Notes: generated by a model from the sequence alone, not told the origin. Positions 40,351 through 50,076 are shown, numbered from the stretch's first letter. The stretch is DNA of 64,000 nt from Cohnella herbarum (GCF_012849095.1 NZ_CP051680.1:5580001-5644000); one strand, 5' to 3'. A program made the numbers and translations.

Positions 40351-41600
40351 ATTTCAGGGACTTGTCGCCGTCGCCTCGAACCCTTATGACTCCTGGGCCA
40401 GTCGAAGTCGATCCGCGAGTGCTGCGGGCAATGTCCACCCCGATACTTGGACAATTTGACCCGGAATTCACGGACTTGATGAACGAGACGATGACGATGT
40501 TAAGAGAGATATTCATGACGAAGAACCAATGGGCCTATACGGTCGACGGTACTTCTCGCTCGGGTTTAGAAGCGGTGCTCGTCAGTCTGATCGAATCGGG
40601 GGATAAAGTACTCGTTCCTCTATACGGACGATTCGGTCATTTACTCGTTGAAATTGTTAGACGATGCGGAGCCGAGGTTGTCACTCTTGAGAAGGACTGG
40701 GGAACAGTGTTCGCCGTTGAAGAGATTGCCGCCGCCATAAGGCAGCATCGGCCTCAGCTTGTGGCCATTGTCCATGGCGAAACCTCGACCGGATGTATGC
40801 AGCCTCTTGATGGCATCGGATTGGCCTGCCGCGAGATCGATGCGCTGCTTGTTGTCGACGTGGTAGCCACAATCGGCGGAGTGGAAGTAGCAACGGACAA
40901 ATGGCTAATGGATGCCGTGATCGGCGGCACTCAAAAATGTCTGTCCGTTCCTGCAGGTCTTTCGTTGGTATCCTATAATGAACGTGTTGAATCGAAACTG
41001 CTGAAGCGAAAGCGCATTGAGCAAGGGTTGCTAAGTGATAGTTCCGCTGTAAGCTCATCTTTCCATGATCTGCTCGGAAGTCCGATCAGGAGCAATTATC
41101 TCGATCTATGCCAACTGCAGGATTATTGGGGTCCGGCGAGGCTAAACCATCATACCGAGGCTACGTCTATGCTTTATGCCCTTCGTGAGGGACTTCGCCT
41201 AGTGCTGCAAGAAGGGTTACAGGATCGTTTCGAAAGACACAAGCGGCATGAAGCGGCACTTATGAATGGCATTGCAGCAATGGGTTTGACCTTGTACGGT
41301 GATCCTTCATGCAAGATGCCGGTAGTTACGTGCGTCAATATACCGGATGGTGTCAATGGAGAATCCGTGAGGGCTGTCCTGCTTAGCGAGTTTGGGATAG
41401 AAATTGCCAGCTCCTTCGGTCCGTTGAAGGGGCGCATATGGAGAATCGGTACGATGGGGTATAGCTGCAGCAAACGAAATGTGCTGCTTACACTTGGCGC
41501 CCTCGAAGCAGTACTCACCCTGCACGGCGTTAAAGTGGATGCAGGCGCCGCAGTGCAGGCGGCAATGAATACCTACAATAAAGAAGCACTGTGGTCCTAG
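40347..41600 (+). CDS. pucG: (S)-ureidoglycine-glyoxylate aminotransferase
   Basis: 417 residues; the ATGA overlap with the preceding gene shows coupling. PLP-dependent class V aminotransferase: TPGPVEVDPRVLRAMSTPILGQFDPEF at the N-terminus, ETSTGCMQPLDGI, and GGTQKCLSVPAGLSL with the PLP-binding Lys. It transaminates ureidoglycine (from allantoate) with glyoxylate to give glycine and oxalurate. Alanine-glyoxylate aminotransferase is the alternative, made less likely by the neighbours. Confidence 0.93.
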   Translation: MNFRDLSPSPRTLMTPGPVEVDPRVLRAMSTPILGQFDPEFTDLMNETMTMLREIFMTKNQWAYTVDGTSRSGLEAVLVSLIESGDKVLVPLYGRFGHLLVEIVRRCGAEVVTLEKDWGTVFAVEEIAAAIRQHRPQLVAIVHGETSTGCMQPLDGIGLACREIDALLVVDVVATIGGVEVATDKWLMDAVIGGTQKCLSVPAGLSLVSYNERVESKLLKRKRIEQGLLSDSSAVSSSFHDLLGSPIRSNYLDLCQLQDYWGPARLNHHTEATSMLYALREGLRLVLQEGLQDRFERHKRHEAALMNGIAAMGLTLYGDPSCKMPVVTCVNIPDGVNGESVRAVLLSEFGIEIASSFGPLKGRIWRIGTMGYSCSKRNVLLTLGALEAVLTLHGVKVDAGAAVQAAMNTYNKEALWS

Positions 41601-41746
41601 TGGGGGCTACGGTGCTTTTCGTTTTATCCGAATTGGAGCAAACAATAGAACTCCGGCAAACATTATGGTAACATCAAAGTGAAATTTTCGACGGATCAGA
41701 AAGTATAGCCGGTTTACTTGGAAGGAAGAGGGGGTGGGCGTTAGCA

Positions 41747-42754
41747 ATGGCGACTAACATACGAGACGTGGCCAAGGCGGCCGGCGTATCGGTGGCGACG
41801 GTATCCAAAGTATTGAACGGATACACGACCGTCAACGAGAATACCAAAGAAAGAGTGCTGCAATTCGTGAAGGAAATGCAATTTCGTCCGAATTCCGCGG
41901 CACGTTCGTTGGTAGGGCGACGCTCGATGACGATCGGGATTTTCCTGACGACGGGGCTGGCTCACCCGTTCTTCACGCAGATCCTTGCCGGAATGGAGCA
42001 AGCGTTGAAATCCAAGGGTTATGATCTTATCTACTTAGCTCAGCTATCATGGAATAGGGAATATAGTTTCGTTCGTCACTGCCAGAGCCGTAATGTCGAA
42101 GGAGTCGTCGTATTCGGCTTCCAGCACGAGGATATGAATTTCGATGAACTTGTCGAGTCGGACATTCCCACGTTGTTCATCGATCTGGATGTTCATGAAG
42201 GGCGCGCCGGGTATATCAGCTCGGATAATCAAGCGGGCACGCAACAAGCGGTAAGCTATTTGGCCGGGTTAAACCACCGCCGGATATCGTTCTTATCCGG
42301 GAATAAGGATTCTTACGTGAGCCGTCACCGGCAGAAAGGTTACCGCGCCGGACTAACGGCTGCCGGTCTTCCCTACCGCGAGGAATACGTAGCGGAAGGC
42401 GATTTCACGCGAGAGACGGGATATGTCGCGATGGGTAAGCTCCTTGCGTTAACCGAGCGGCCGACGGCGGTCGTCTGTTGCTCGGATATGAGCGCGGTCG
42501 GCGCGATGGAAGCCATTCATGACGCAGGGTTGTCCGTCCCGGAGGATATCTCGGTCATCGGTTTCGATGATATTGAAATCGCGAGATATGTCAGTCCTGC
42601 CCTGACGACGGTACGTCAGGATATGATTACGATCGGCAGACGATCGATCGAGCTTCTGGACGACCTCATTCTGGACAAGAAGCTCCCGCCTCCGGAAGCG
42701 ATCGTGCCGACGGAGCTTATCGTTCGCGGATCGTGCGGCCCGGCTAACGGATAA
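41747..42754 (+). CDS. LacI-family transcriptional regulator
   Basis: 335 residues; ATG 41747 with GGGGGTGG upstream. N-terminal LacI helix-turn-helix ([26 protein letters not shown]) and hinge, then a periplasmic-binding-type sugar domain ending with the typical [16 protein letters not shown]. Monocistronic. No sugar genes adjoin it, so its targets are elsewhere or it acts as a global regulator; the effector is unknown. Confidence 0.92.
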   Translation: MATNIRDVAKAAGVSVATVSKVLNGYTTVNENTKERVLQFVKEMQFRPNSAARSLVGRRSMTIGIFLTTGLAHPFFTQILAGMEQALKSKGYDLIYLAQLSWNREYSFVRHCQSRNVEGVVVFGFQHEDMNFDELVESDIPTLFIDLDVHEGRAGYISSDNQAGTQQAVSYLAGLNHRRISFLSGNKDSYVSRHRQKGYRAGLTAAGLPYREEYVAEGDFTRETGYVAMGKLLALTERPTAVVCCSDMSAVGAMEAIHDAGLSVPEDISVIGFDDIEIARYVSPALTTVRQDMITIGRRSIELLDDLILDKKLPPPEAIVPTELIVRGSCGPANG

Positions 42755-42777
42755 CGGTTAATGTTTGATGAAAAGAG

Positions 42778-42820
42778 AAAACCCGCACAACCGCCAATGT
42801 GGCATGGTCGTGCGGGTTTT
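42778..42820. terminator. Bidirectional terminator
   Basis: AAAACCCGCACAACC pairs with GGTCGTGCGGGTTTT (one mismatch). It serves the LacI gene on + and the FtsX permease gene on -. Confidence 0.88.
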
Positions 42821-42832
42821 GTAGCTACTGGG

Positions 42833-45364
42833 TCACGCTTCTTCCCGTAATTCCTCGAGAAGGTTCGCTTTCTCCATACGTCTTAGCGGACTTTGAACGG
42901 AGAGTAATCCTACGATCAGCGCGGCACCGCAAGCGATTAAGGAAGCTCCCCAAGGGAATTCGAAGGGGAAGCCTTGAACGGTGTTCAACTGCTTGTAGAG
43001 AATATAACTGAAGCCTACCCCCAACAAGATTCCCCAAAAACTTCCGATGACTCCGAACCACATGCCTTCGGCGGACGCCATTCGTCGAATCTGCCCCATG
43101 GTCATGCCTACGGCTTGCAGCAGCCCGATCTCCTTGCGTCTGAGCAGCAAGTTCGTCTGGACAGTGTTAATAATATTCAAGCTTCCGATTACCCCCACTA
43201 TGATCAAGAAGCCGTAGACGAAGATTTGCATCTGCAAGTTGAAGTTACGCGTATCCTTCTGAGACTCGGCATAGTCTACCAAGTTGATTCCGGGTTTGTC
43301 TCGCACGATCTCTTGAAGCTTCGACCGGACGGGTTCCACATCGGCGCCGTCCTTTAGAGCCACTTCCAGTCCGATTCTCGACGTATCGTATTCGGATGGA
43401 GGATATATCGCCGGTGCGGCTTTAAGCAAATTAGCGAAACCGGATTCTGAAGCAATGACCGTTAACGAGCTTCCCTGGTAAGCGGAATCGAATGGAACTT
43501 GAGTCAGGATCCCCGCCACCGTTACTTCCCGTACCAGCTTTTCCTGCGATCCATTTTCATTATTCAGCCAAAGAGTCAGCTTATCTCCGACCTTGTAGTG
43601 GGTTAGCGGCATCAAAACCCTCTTATTGTCGTTGTCATAGGGTTTAATGGTTTGAACCAGCAGAACGCCGTCGCTTCCGGCTGGTTGACCTTCGAGGTCT
43701 GCCGTTCCCGCTTGCACGTATTTTGCCGCTTCTTCTAGCCTTTGCTCATCGTAAAGGAATACGCGAGTCGAAATGGAGTTCATTGATGCCCCGTTCCATT
43801 TTGTTTGTTCAGGTGCTATAGGCGTTTTCTTGCTAACGTCCGAGTTGAAATCCTCGGCCGATACCAAGGTTCTAGCGGCGAGACTCGAATACTTTCCATA
43901 GACGTCATCTACTCCCGGCAATAGGCCGATCTCCCTTATCATATCGTCAGAGAATAGATCGCCCGTGGGAGCCGTAGAGATTCGGTTAAGCTGGAACGCC
44001 ATACGGTCATCCTCGTTCGTGGTGGTCGTCATGTTAAGCGATTGCTGGGTAAAATAATGGAATACGATAAACAGCGTGATACTAATGACGATAGAGAAGG
44101 TCGTAATTCGGAATTTGGTCCGATTGCGCCTAATATTATTGGAGGCCATCTGCCCTTCGATCCCCAGCAGGTTCAGAAGGGACGGAATTCGCATCCGTCG
44201 GTAGGATTCCCGAACGATGCTTCCGGCGCCTTTGGCCGCTTCGACCGGAGATACGCTCGATGCTTTGCGTGCCGGCAGCCAGGCGGCCAAATAGACGGCG
44301 ACGAATCCGACGACGAAGCTTCCTCCCATGATCCACCAATGGAACGTTAATTCGAAATTTTCCATCATCATAACCTTAAGTCCGCCTTGGTCCATGAGCC
44401 ACAGAACGAACCATAATCCGCACCATCCCACCAGCAAGCCTAAGGGGACGCCAATGGCCGACAGAACCGTCGCTTCGCGAAACACCAGATTACGAATTTG
44501 TCCGGGCGTCGCACCTAAAGTGCGCAACAGACCGAACTGCCGGATTCTCTCCAATACGGCGATGTGAAAAGCGTTATAAATGACGGCTACGGTGGAGAGT
44601 ACGACGAGTGCGATCAAAGTTCCGAAAATAATTTGTAGAGCCCGATTAAGGCCTTTGTCCGCGGATTCTCCCAGCAGCGCCAATAGCTGACCGTTAGTAA
44701 ATAGGCTCGGATTAAGTTTGGTAAAAGCATCGACCTGTCCGTTAATATCTACGCCCGGCTTCAAAGTGAGAACGAGCATCGTGTCGGAATCGACGGTTAT
44801 TCCCTTGACGTCAGCGAAAGTGTAAGCCTTCGATTGCCCGTCGATCTGACTCTGCTTCTCATTGTTCAGAACGCCCACGATTCGGTAGGAACGAGGTTTC
44901 CCGTCCGGTCCGTTTAATTGGGTCGAGCCGTTCAGCTTAGGCGCGCCGGGTAGTCGCTCTAGGAGCCACTGTTCGACGAGTAGCTCGTCTTCCGATAAGG
45001 GCAACCGACCTTCATGGAGGTGAATCGGCAGTAATTCAAAGCCGGTTGCGTTGATGCTTCCGACGTTAACGGAATAGATGCCCTGAAGGGTGGTTTTGTG
45101 ACCGGCCCTGTAGACGCCTAGTCGGTCAACAAGCACGTGCTTGTTGAGTGTCTCGTACAATTCGGGAGTCGGACTGTTATAGCCGAAGTAGAAAGAGCCA
45201 TCGTTATATTCGGTATCTTTGATCAAGTTGTCCTTTAGAGCCTGTCCCATCGTCCCGAGAGCGCTAATCAGCGCCACCGATAAAATGATGCCTACGATCG
45301 TCAGAATCGATTTTCTTCGTTGCTGCTTCAGATAGCGCCCGGCCATGGCGCCATAGCTTCTCAT
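42833..45364 (-). CDS. ABC transporter permease with two FtsX domains
   Basis: 843 residues; the start ATGA overlaps the ATPase stop. One N-terminal membrane helix, a large extracellular region (about 40-270), a FtsX membrane block (about 270-400), then a second helix, extracellular region and a second FtsX block (about 700-830; GLLQAVGMTMGQIRRMASAEGMWFG). This is the MacB/LolCE-like family in which the pair does mechanical work outside the membrane rather than classic transport. With the adjacent sensor kinase and regulator it probably responds to cell-envelope stress or antimicrobial peptides. Confidence 0.9.
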   Translation of the reverse strand: MRSYGAMAGRYLKQQRRKSILTIVGIILSVALISALGTMGQALKDNLIKDTEYNDGSFYFGYNSPTPELYETLNKHVLVDRLGVYRAGHKTTLQGIYSVNVGSINATGFELLPIHLHEGRLPLSEDELLVEQWLLERLPGAPKLNGSTQLNGPDGKPRSYRIVGVLNNEKQSQIDGQSKAYTFADVKGITVDSDTMLVLTLKPGVDINGQVDAFTKLNPSLFTNGQLLALLGESADKGLNRALQIIFGTLIALVVLSTVAVIYNAFHIAVLERIRQFGLLRTLGATPGQIRNLVFREATVLSAIGVPLGLLVGWCGLWFVLWLMDQGGLKVMMMENFELTFHWWIMGGSFVVGFVAVYLAAWLPARKASSVSPVEAAKGAGSIVRESYRRMRIPSLLNLLGIEGQMASNNIRRNRTKFRITTFSIVISITLFIVFHYFTQQSLNMTTTTNEDDRMAFQLNRISTAPTGDLFSDDMIREIGLLPGVDDVYGKYSSLAARTLVSAEDFNSDVSKKTPIAPEQTKWNGASMNSISTRVFLYDEQRLEEAAKYVQAGTADLEGQPAGSDGVLLVQTIKPYDNDNKRVLMPLTHYKVGDKLTLWLNNENGSQEKLVREVTVAGILTQVPFDSAYQGSSLTVIASESGFANLLKAAPAIYPPSEYDTSRIGLEVALKDGADVEPVRSKLQEIVRDKPGINLVDYAESQKDTRNFNLQMQIFVYGFLIIVGVIGSLNIINTVQTNLLLRRKEIGLLQAVGMTMGQIRRMASAEGMWFGVIGSFWGILLGVGFSYILYKQLNTVQGFPFEFPWGASLIACGAALIVGLLSVQSPLRRMEKANLLEELREEA

Positions 45365-46053
45365 ACGCCCCTCCGTTGGCTGCTCGTATCGCTGACGAGC
45401 CGACCGTCTTGCAAACTGAGGACGCGATCCGCTTCCGCCGCTACGTTCATGTCGTGCGTAATGACGACGACCGTCTGATGATACTGATTCACCGCGAGTT
45501 TCAGTAGCTCCAGAACTTCCCTGCCGTTCGCGCTGTCCAAGTTACCCGTAGGTTCATCGGCAAGCACGATGGCAGGGCGGTAAGCAAGCGCGCGTCCGAT
45601 TGCCACTCTCTGCTGCTGACCGCCGGACAGCTCGGAAGGCAGATGTTTCCGTCGATCGTGCAGACCAAGCGTCTGGATGAGATCGTTAATATAAGCTTTG
45701 TCCGGCTGCCGGTGGTCGAGCAGGAGCGGCAATTGAATATTTTCTTCGACGTTGAGGACGGGAATGAGATTATACGATTGAAAAATAAACCCGATTTTCC
45801 TGCGGCGGAATACGGCGCGCTCCTTCTCCTTCAGTCCGTACAGATTATCTCCGTCGATATGGACATAACCTCCGCTTGGTTTATCGAGTCCGCCCAACAT
45901 ATGAAGCAGGGTGCTTTTGCCGGAGCCGCTTGCCCCGACGACCGCGACGAATTCTCCCTGTTGAATGGAGAAAGAGACTTCGTGGAGCGCGTTTACCTGT
46001 GTCGTTCCTTTACCGTAAGATTTGCTTAATCCGTCGACTTCAATGACGTTCAT
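45361..46053 (-). CDS. ABC transporter ATPase (MacB/LolD type)
   Basis: 230 residues; ATG 46053 after GAAGGGATG. Walker A GASGSGKST, Q-loop FIFQSYNLIPVLNVEENI, signature LSGGQQQR, Walker B IVLADEPTGNLDS and switch His in VVITHDMNVA. The FQSYNL and GNLD features are characteristic of the MacB/LolD group. Coupled to the FtsX permease. Confidence 0.95.
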   Translation of the reverse strand: MNVIEVDGLSKSYGKGTTQVNALHEVSFSIQQGEFVAVVGASGSGKSTLLHMLGGLDKPSGGYVHIDGDNLYGLKEKERAVFRRRKIGFIFQSYNLIPVLNVEENIQLPLLLDHRQPDKAYINDLIQTLGLHDRRKHLPSELSGGQQQRVAIGRALAYRPAIVLADEPTGNLDSANGREVLELLKLAVNQYHQTVVVITHDMNVAAEADRVLSLQDGRLVSDTSSQRRGV

Positions 46054-46177
46054 ATGAGATTCATCCCTTCGAATATGGGTTTCGTTTTGTCAGAGGCCGA
46101 AGCGATTCGGTTAGACTCTGCGTGCGGCAACGAACCCAGTATATCGCGGCAACCTTACAGGACTTAGGATCGTAGGC

Positions 46178-47491
46178 TTACAGTTCCGTAAGCTTCAAGG
46201 GTTTATCCGGCAATGGATGAAGGGGCAACGACAAGTAGAAGATCGTACCTCCGGCGGGATTCGGGGCAGCGGATAACAGACCTCCGTGTTTCTCGACGAT
46301 CGATTTCGCCAGCGGCAATCCGAGTCCGACTCCGCTGCCTTCCGAAGAGCTTCGGTAAAATTTCCGGAAAATATGCGGTAAGTGCCGCGGCTCTATGCCG
46401 CGCCCTTGATCCTTCACGTGCATTCGCACGAACGCCGGAGTGATCTCCCAACCGATCGCGACGGTGCTGCCGGAAGGACTGTGCTCCACGGCGTTCTTGA
46501 TCAGATTCGCTATAGCCTCCATTAGCCAATGGGAATCATGGGGAAGAACGAAGCCGACGTCGGACTTCTCCACGGTTATCGACACTCCCTTATTTTCCGC
46601 GTATCCGGCAATCGACTGTACCGCGCGGTTTACGGTTTCCGCAAGGCGATCGTTTCTTAGGTTCAATTCGAGCGCATCTGCTTCTAAGCGGGCGAGCTTA
46701 AGCAAGGAAAGAGTGAGCCATTCCATACGATCCAATTCCTGTTTGCACGTTCTTAAGAACTCGGCGGAATGAACGGCATCGACCTGACCTTCCTGCAATA
46801 AATCGATGTAGATCATTAAGGAAGTTAGCGGCGTTTTCAACTGGTGGGAAATATCCGCAATCGTATCCTTCAGGAACGATTTGTCGCGATGAAGCTGTTC
46901 GATCGTTTCGCGAAGCCGGATCGTGAGCTCTTGCGCTCCATTGGCAAGCAGTCCGATGTCCCCCTCGTCGTAGATCCGGTAAACCATGGGGCGGTTATGC
47001 TTAACGGTATCTTCTAACGAGATGGCTAAACTCCTGATCTCGCCGAATTGCCTGTGATATTCCCGGAACAACAGCACGGCAAGGTAGATTATGGACGCAA
47101 CGGTCGCGCCGAAGAGAACCCAGAACGTCCTCGACTGGTAATGACCGACGATCGGAAGCCAAGAGGTCTCTAACGCTGCGGCCTTCAATCCGCTATTCTC
47201 CAAGAGCTTCCGGCCTGCGGCTACGGATTCCGGGGAAGGGGATTCGACCCCGGCTAACTGACGGATCCAAATCTCGGCCAGCTCCGGACTTACTTCGGAT
47301 AGGTTTCCAAGCATCGCAGCTTCTCTATCCAGCCAATCTTGCTTGAGCTTAACTGTGGAATAGTGACTGTAGAGCGCGATGAATATAACGGCGAATAGAA
47401 AGAAAACGGCTAGGATGACGGACAGATGACGCACGGATGGATTTCGCCACAACCGCGCTAGTCCTAATCTGTTCCCCTCTAACCGTTCCAT
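46178..47491 (-). CDS. Two-component sensor histidine kinase
   Basis: 437 residues; ATG 47491 behind GAGGAG, overlapping the end of the response regulator by 13 nt. Two membrane helices (about 20-42 and 120-142) flank a short extracellular loop of about 75 residues. Then come a HAMP-like linker, a HisKA domain with ADISHQLKTPLTSL (phosphorylated His), and a HATPase domain with NLIKNAVEHS, DQGRGIEPRHLPHIFRKFYR and GVGLGLPLAKSIVEKHGG. Expected to sense the signal that induces the neighbouring ABC genes. Confidence 0.95.
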   Translation of the reverse strand: MERLEGNRLGLARLWRNPSVRHLSVILAVFFLFAVIFIALYSHYSTVKLKQDWLDREAAMLGNLSEVSPELAEIWIRQLAGVESPSPESVAAGRKLLENSGLKAAALETSWLPIVGHYQSRTFWVLFGATVASIIYLAVLLFREYHRQFGEIRSLAISLEDTVKHNRPMVYRIYDEGDIGLLANGAQELTIRLRETIEQLHRDKSFLKDTIADISHQLKTPLTSLMIYIDLLQEGQVDAVHSAEFLRTCKQELDRMEWLTLSLLKLARLEADALELNLRNDRLAETVNRAVQSIAGYAENKGVSITVEKSDVGFVLPHDSHWLMEAIANLIKNAVEHSPSGSTVAIGWEITPAFVRMHVKDQGRGIEPRHLPHIFRKFYRSSSEGSGVGLGLPLAKSIVEKHGGLLSAAPNPAGGTIFYLSLPLHPLPDKPLKLTEL

Positions 47492-48168
47492 CGATATCCG
47501 GCTCCTCTTACGGTAAGAATATATTGCGGATTTTGCGGATCCTCCTCGATCTTCTCCCTTAGCCTACGGACATTGACGGCAACCGTATTGTCATCCAGCA
47601 CCTCTGCCCCGTCTGGCCATACTTGCAGTATGATTTGGTCTTTGGACAAGACGGAGCGGGGATGATTCATGAACAGGGAGAGCAATCTAAATTCAGTGAT
47701 GCTTAAAGGGATTTCGCGACCGCTCTTCTCTAAGCGCATTTCCTCGATATTTAAGCCAAGTTCTCCCGATATGAGATTCGTTTTGTCCTCTGTCCGGCTA
47801 ATGGGATTGCGGCGTCGGAGCACGGCATGAACCCTGGAGAGGAACTCCCTCAGTCGAAAAGGTTTCGTAATGTAATCGTCGCCGCCGAGGTCGAGCCCGC
47901 GGACAATGTCGAATTCTTGGTCGCTCGCCGTCAAGAAAATAATCGGGGTGTCGCGATGCTCCCGAATTTCCGCGCAGAAGTCGAATCCGTTCCCGTCGGG
48001 AAGCTGCACATCCAGCAGAATAAGGTGGATTTCGTTGTCTTGGAGCGCTTCTCTCGCTGCTTGCAGATGTTGAGCGCCAACGACTTGGAAGCCTTCCTGT
48101 TGGAGCGTAAACTGAATTCCCCTGTGTAGGGAATCGTCATCTTCGACCAATAGAATTCGCGTATTCAA
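47479..48168 (-). CDS. OmpR-family response regulator
   Basis: 229 residues from TTG 48168, about 10 nt after GGGAGGT; the GTG at 48180 overlaps the ribosome site itself. Receiver domain: ILLVEDDDS with acidic pocket, LILLDVQLPDGNGFD with the phosphorylated Asp, and IFLTAS and DYITKPF with the conserved Thr/Ser and Lys. The C-terminal winged helix (about 130-229) ends with YILTVRGAGYRWNG. First gene of the regulator-kinase-ATPase-permease set on the - strand. Confidence 0.95.
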   Translation of the reverse strand: MNTRILLVEDDDSLHRGIQFTLQQEGFQVVGAQHLQAAREALQDNEIHLILLDVQLPDGNGFDFCAEIREHRDTPIIFLTASDQEFDIVRGLDLGGDDYITKPFRLREFLSRVHAVLRRRNPISRTEDKTNLISGELGLNIEEMRLEKSGREIPLSITEFRLLSLFMNHPRSVLSKDQIILQVWPDGAEVLDDNTVAVNVRRLREKIEEDPQNPQYILTVRGAGYRWNG

Positions 48169-48390
48169 GGAAATAAGCACCTCCCGTTCATTAATAATTG
48201 AATTTTAGGGCCATTTAACTAGGCACATAGTCCTTATTTTGTCGGAAAATAATTTGAAAAATTAGGAACAAGCTCGACACATTTCTACATAAATATGGAT
48301 AAAATTGTCCTATAATGAGAATAGTTCGATTATCCTATCGTTGTATGACAAAGTGTGACGAAATCATTTTCGTAAGAAAGGAGCGGTCAG

Positions 48391-48669
48391 ATGACTCACT
48401 TGGAGACTACCCAATTAATAAGGCGCCTCCAGTTGCTTCAACGTCGTCTGTGTGAAATGGCTAACGACTTAGGCAATCTGACCGATCCCGAAATCGTAGC
48501 GGTCAGTGAGGAAGCGGATCGTCTCATCATTCAGTTGCAACGTCTGCGCAAGGAGGAAGCGGAGTACCGAAAGACGGTTCATCGAAGCAACGTAACCGTC
48601 TTAGCGGGCTCGCAGCCTACGGAAGAAGTCAGTGAGCAGGGAAGAACATTCCTTGTGAAGCACTCCTGA
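48391..48669 (+). CDS. Spo0E-like aspartyl-phosphate phosphatase
   Basis: 92 residues; ATG 48391 after AAAGGAG. Two helices with the Spo0E-family signature region LTDPEIVAVSEEADRLIIQLQRL (SxxxD). Such proteins dephosphorylate Spo0A~P and hold back sporulation. The core ends near residue 60; the remaining 30 or so residues are extra compared with usual 50-65-residue members. The last 69 nt overlap the 3' end of tadA on the opposite strand. Confidence 0.78.
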   Translation: MTHLETTQLIRRLQLLQRRLCEMANDLGNLTDPEIVAVSEEADRLIIQLQRLRKEEAEYRKTVHRSNVTVLAGSQPTEEVSEQGRTFLVKHS

Positions 48670-49065
48670 CGTCCAAGGAGCTACGTGGTTGAATCTTGAG
48701 TCTTGAAGTAAATCCATTAATGTGCCGACACAGCCTGCTTTGGGATCGGATGCACCGTAAACTACGCGCTCGACGCGTGACTGCAAAATAGCACCCGCGC
48801 ACATCGGGCAGGGTTCTAGCGTTACGTATAAGGTACAGCCTAACAATCTCCACGCTTGCAGAGCTTCGCTAGCGTGCTTGATCGCGATCAGTTCGGCGTG
48901 AGCCGTAGGATCGCGATCTTTCTCTCGTAAATTATAGCCGGCCCCAACGATCGTACCGTCGCGAACGATGACGGCGCCGATTGGAACCTCTCCTAACGAT
49001 TCGGCGATGCGGGCTTGGTAAATGGCCTCTTGCATCCACCTTTCGTCTTCTTCAATTGACATCAT
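48601..49065 (-). CDS. tadA: tRNA adenosine(34) deaminase
   Basis: 154 residues; ATG 49065 after AAGGAG. Converts A34 to inosine in tRNA-Arg(ACG). Zinc deaminase motifs: HAEL (His, catalytic Glu) and LEPCPMCAGA (two Cys), plus GAVIVRDGTIVGAGYN. Normal length. In Bacillus it neighbours dnaX near the origin. Its 3' end overlaps the Spo0E-like gene by 69 nt. Confidence 0.96.
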   Translation of the reverse strand: MMSIEEDERWMQEAIYQARIAESLGEVPIGAVIVRDGTIVGAGYNLREKDRDPTAHAELIAIKHASEALQAWRLLGCTLYVTLEPCPMCAGAILQSRVERVVYGASDPKAGCVGTLMDLLQDSRFNHVAPWTSGVLHKECSSLLTDFFRRLRAR

Positions 49066-49107
49066 TTCTACTCCTTACCAGCGAACGTATATTCGTTGTT
49101 AACATGC

Positions 49108-49157
49108 TGTGCATGATTTTGTGGATAACTCGGGGGTTGTCCACAGAGTTATGCACA
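49108..49157. promoter_or_regulatory. Symmetrical cluster of four DnaA-box-like sites
   Basis: TGTGCATGA (49108), TGTGGATAA (49120), TTGTCCACA (49137) and TTATGCACA (49149). The second is an exact DnaA box (complement of TTATCCACA); the others differ by one or two bases. The first two point one way and the last two the other, with starts 12, 17 and 12 bp apart, making a 50-bp imperfect palindrome between tadA and the next gene. Regulatory or DnaA-titrating role inferred. Confidence 0.72.
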
Positions 49158-49287
49158 TTTTTTGTTTTGTCGTGGGTACAACTTAATTTAATTGTATCAG
49201 GTTGGTAAATAAGGTCAAACGGAGTGAACTCTTGAATAGAGTAGAGAGATGGGGTGGGACAAACTGGGAGCCAAAGGGGATATTTAA

Positions 49288-50076
49288 ATGGAAAAGGTCG
49301 AATCGGTATTTCGCAAGCATCCGGAGTTGGAACCGACGGGTAAGCTCTCGCTGTTGGGAAAAGCAAGTTGCTCGGCGGAGATGATGGACGCTTACCTGAG
49401 AAGACGTAGTCTGAATGCTCCTCCGATTGCCGATATGTACTTGAGATTAGGAGAGCGGTACGGGATTAGGGGCGATGCCGCCTTCTGTCAGATGATATCC
49501 GATACGAGGGGGTGGACCTTGGAAATCTCGGGCCCATCGTGGTTTCCTCGTACGCTAGCTCAATGGTCGGAGGAGACTTCGGTAGAAGCGCATATGCAAA
49601 TTCTGTATTCGTTTGCCACGGAATATCCGCTACCAATGGAAGAGAATGCGGTTCAACGTCAGATTACGCTGATAGGCCAATCCGGCTGGCGGGGGAGGGT
49701 TCATTGCTGGGAGGATCTGAACGGCAAATGGTCGGACCCGGGCAATCATCGTTACGGTCAGGGTATCTCTGCGGTATGGCGAAGCATGCTGGAGTGGACG
49801 CGAAGAGGAGACGTTGACCGAGATCGGGAGCGGGATCAACCGCAGAGACAGATAAGGCTGCGTTCGGGCACGCTCAAAGAGAGGACGATAGGAAGCGTAG
49901 ATTGGTCTTCCTTCAGCAGCGAGCAAATGAGATGGCTTCAGGAGCAGAGGTTGTTACCGACGCCTGCGCCTCATCCCGATCGAAAGGTCACTTGGGCCGA
50001 GCTTGCCGCATTGCTCCAGCATTGGGAAAAGCGGTCGTCTACTGCTACAATAGAAGAAGAAAAAGTATCCTCATAG
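49288..50076 (+). CDS. Glucosaminidase-like protein
   Basis: 262 residues; ATG 49288 after AAAGGGG. Residues about 20-140 resemble the N-acetylglucosaminidase (flagellar FlgJ/LytG type) fold: SLLGKASCSAEMMDAYLRRRSLN, then YGIRGDAAFCQMISDTRGW, where related enzymes have EGVRGDVAFAQ..ETGY. The usual catalytic Glu in E-T-G is replaced by Asp (SDT). No signal peptide is seen, which is odd for a wall hydrolase. The C-terminal 80 residues are charged and unlike known domains. Function uncertain. Confidence 0.65.
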   Translation: MEKVESVFRKHPELEPTGKLSLLGKASCSAEMMDAYLRRRSLNAPPIADMYLRLGERYGIRGDAAFCQMISDTRGWTLEISGPSWFPRTLAQWSEETSVEAHMQILYSFATEYPLPMEENAVQRQITLIGQSGWRGRVHCWEDLNGKWSDPGNHRYGQGISAVWRSMLEWTRRGDVDRDRERDQPQRQIRLRSGTLKERTIGSVDWSSFSSEQMRWLQEQRLLPTPAPHPDRKVTWAELAALLQHWEKRSSTATIEEEKVSS

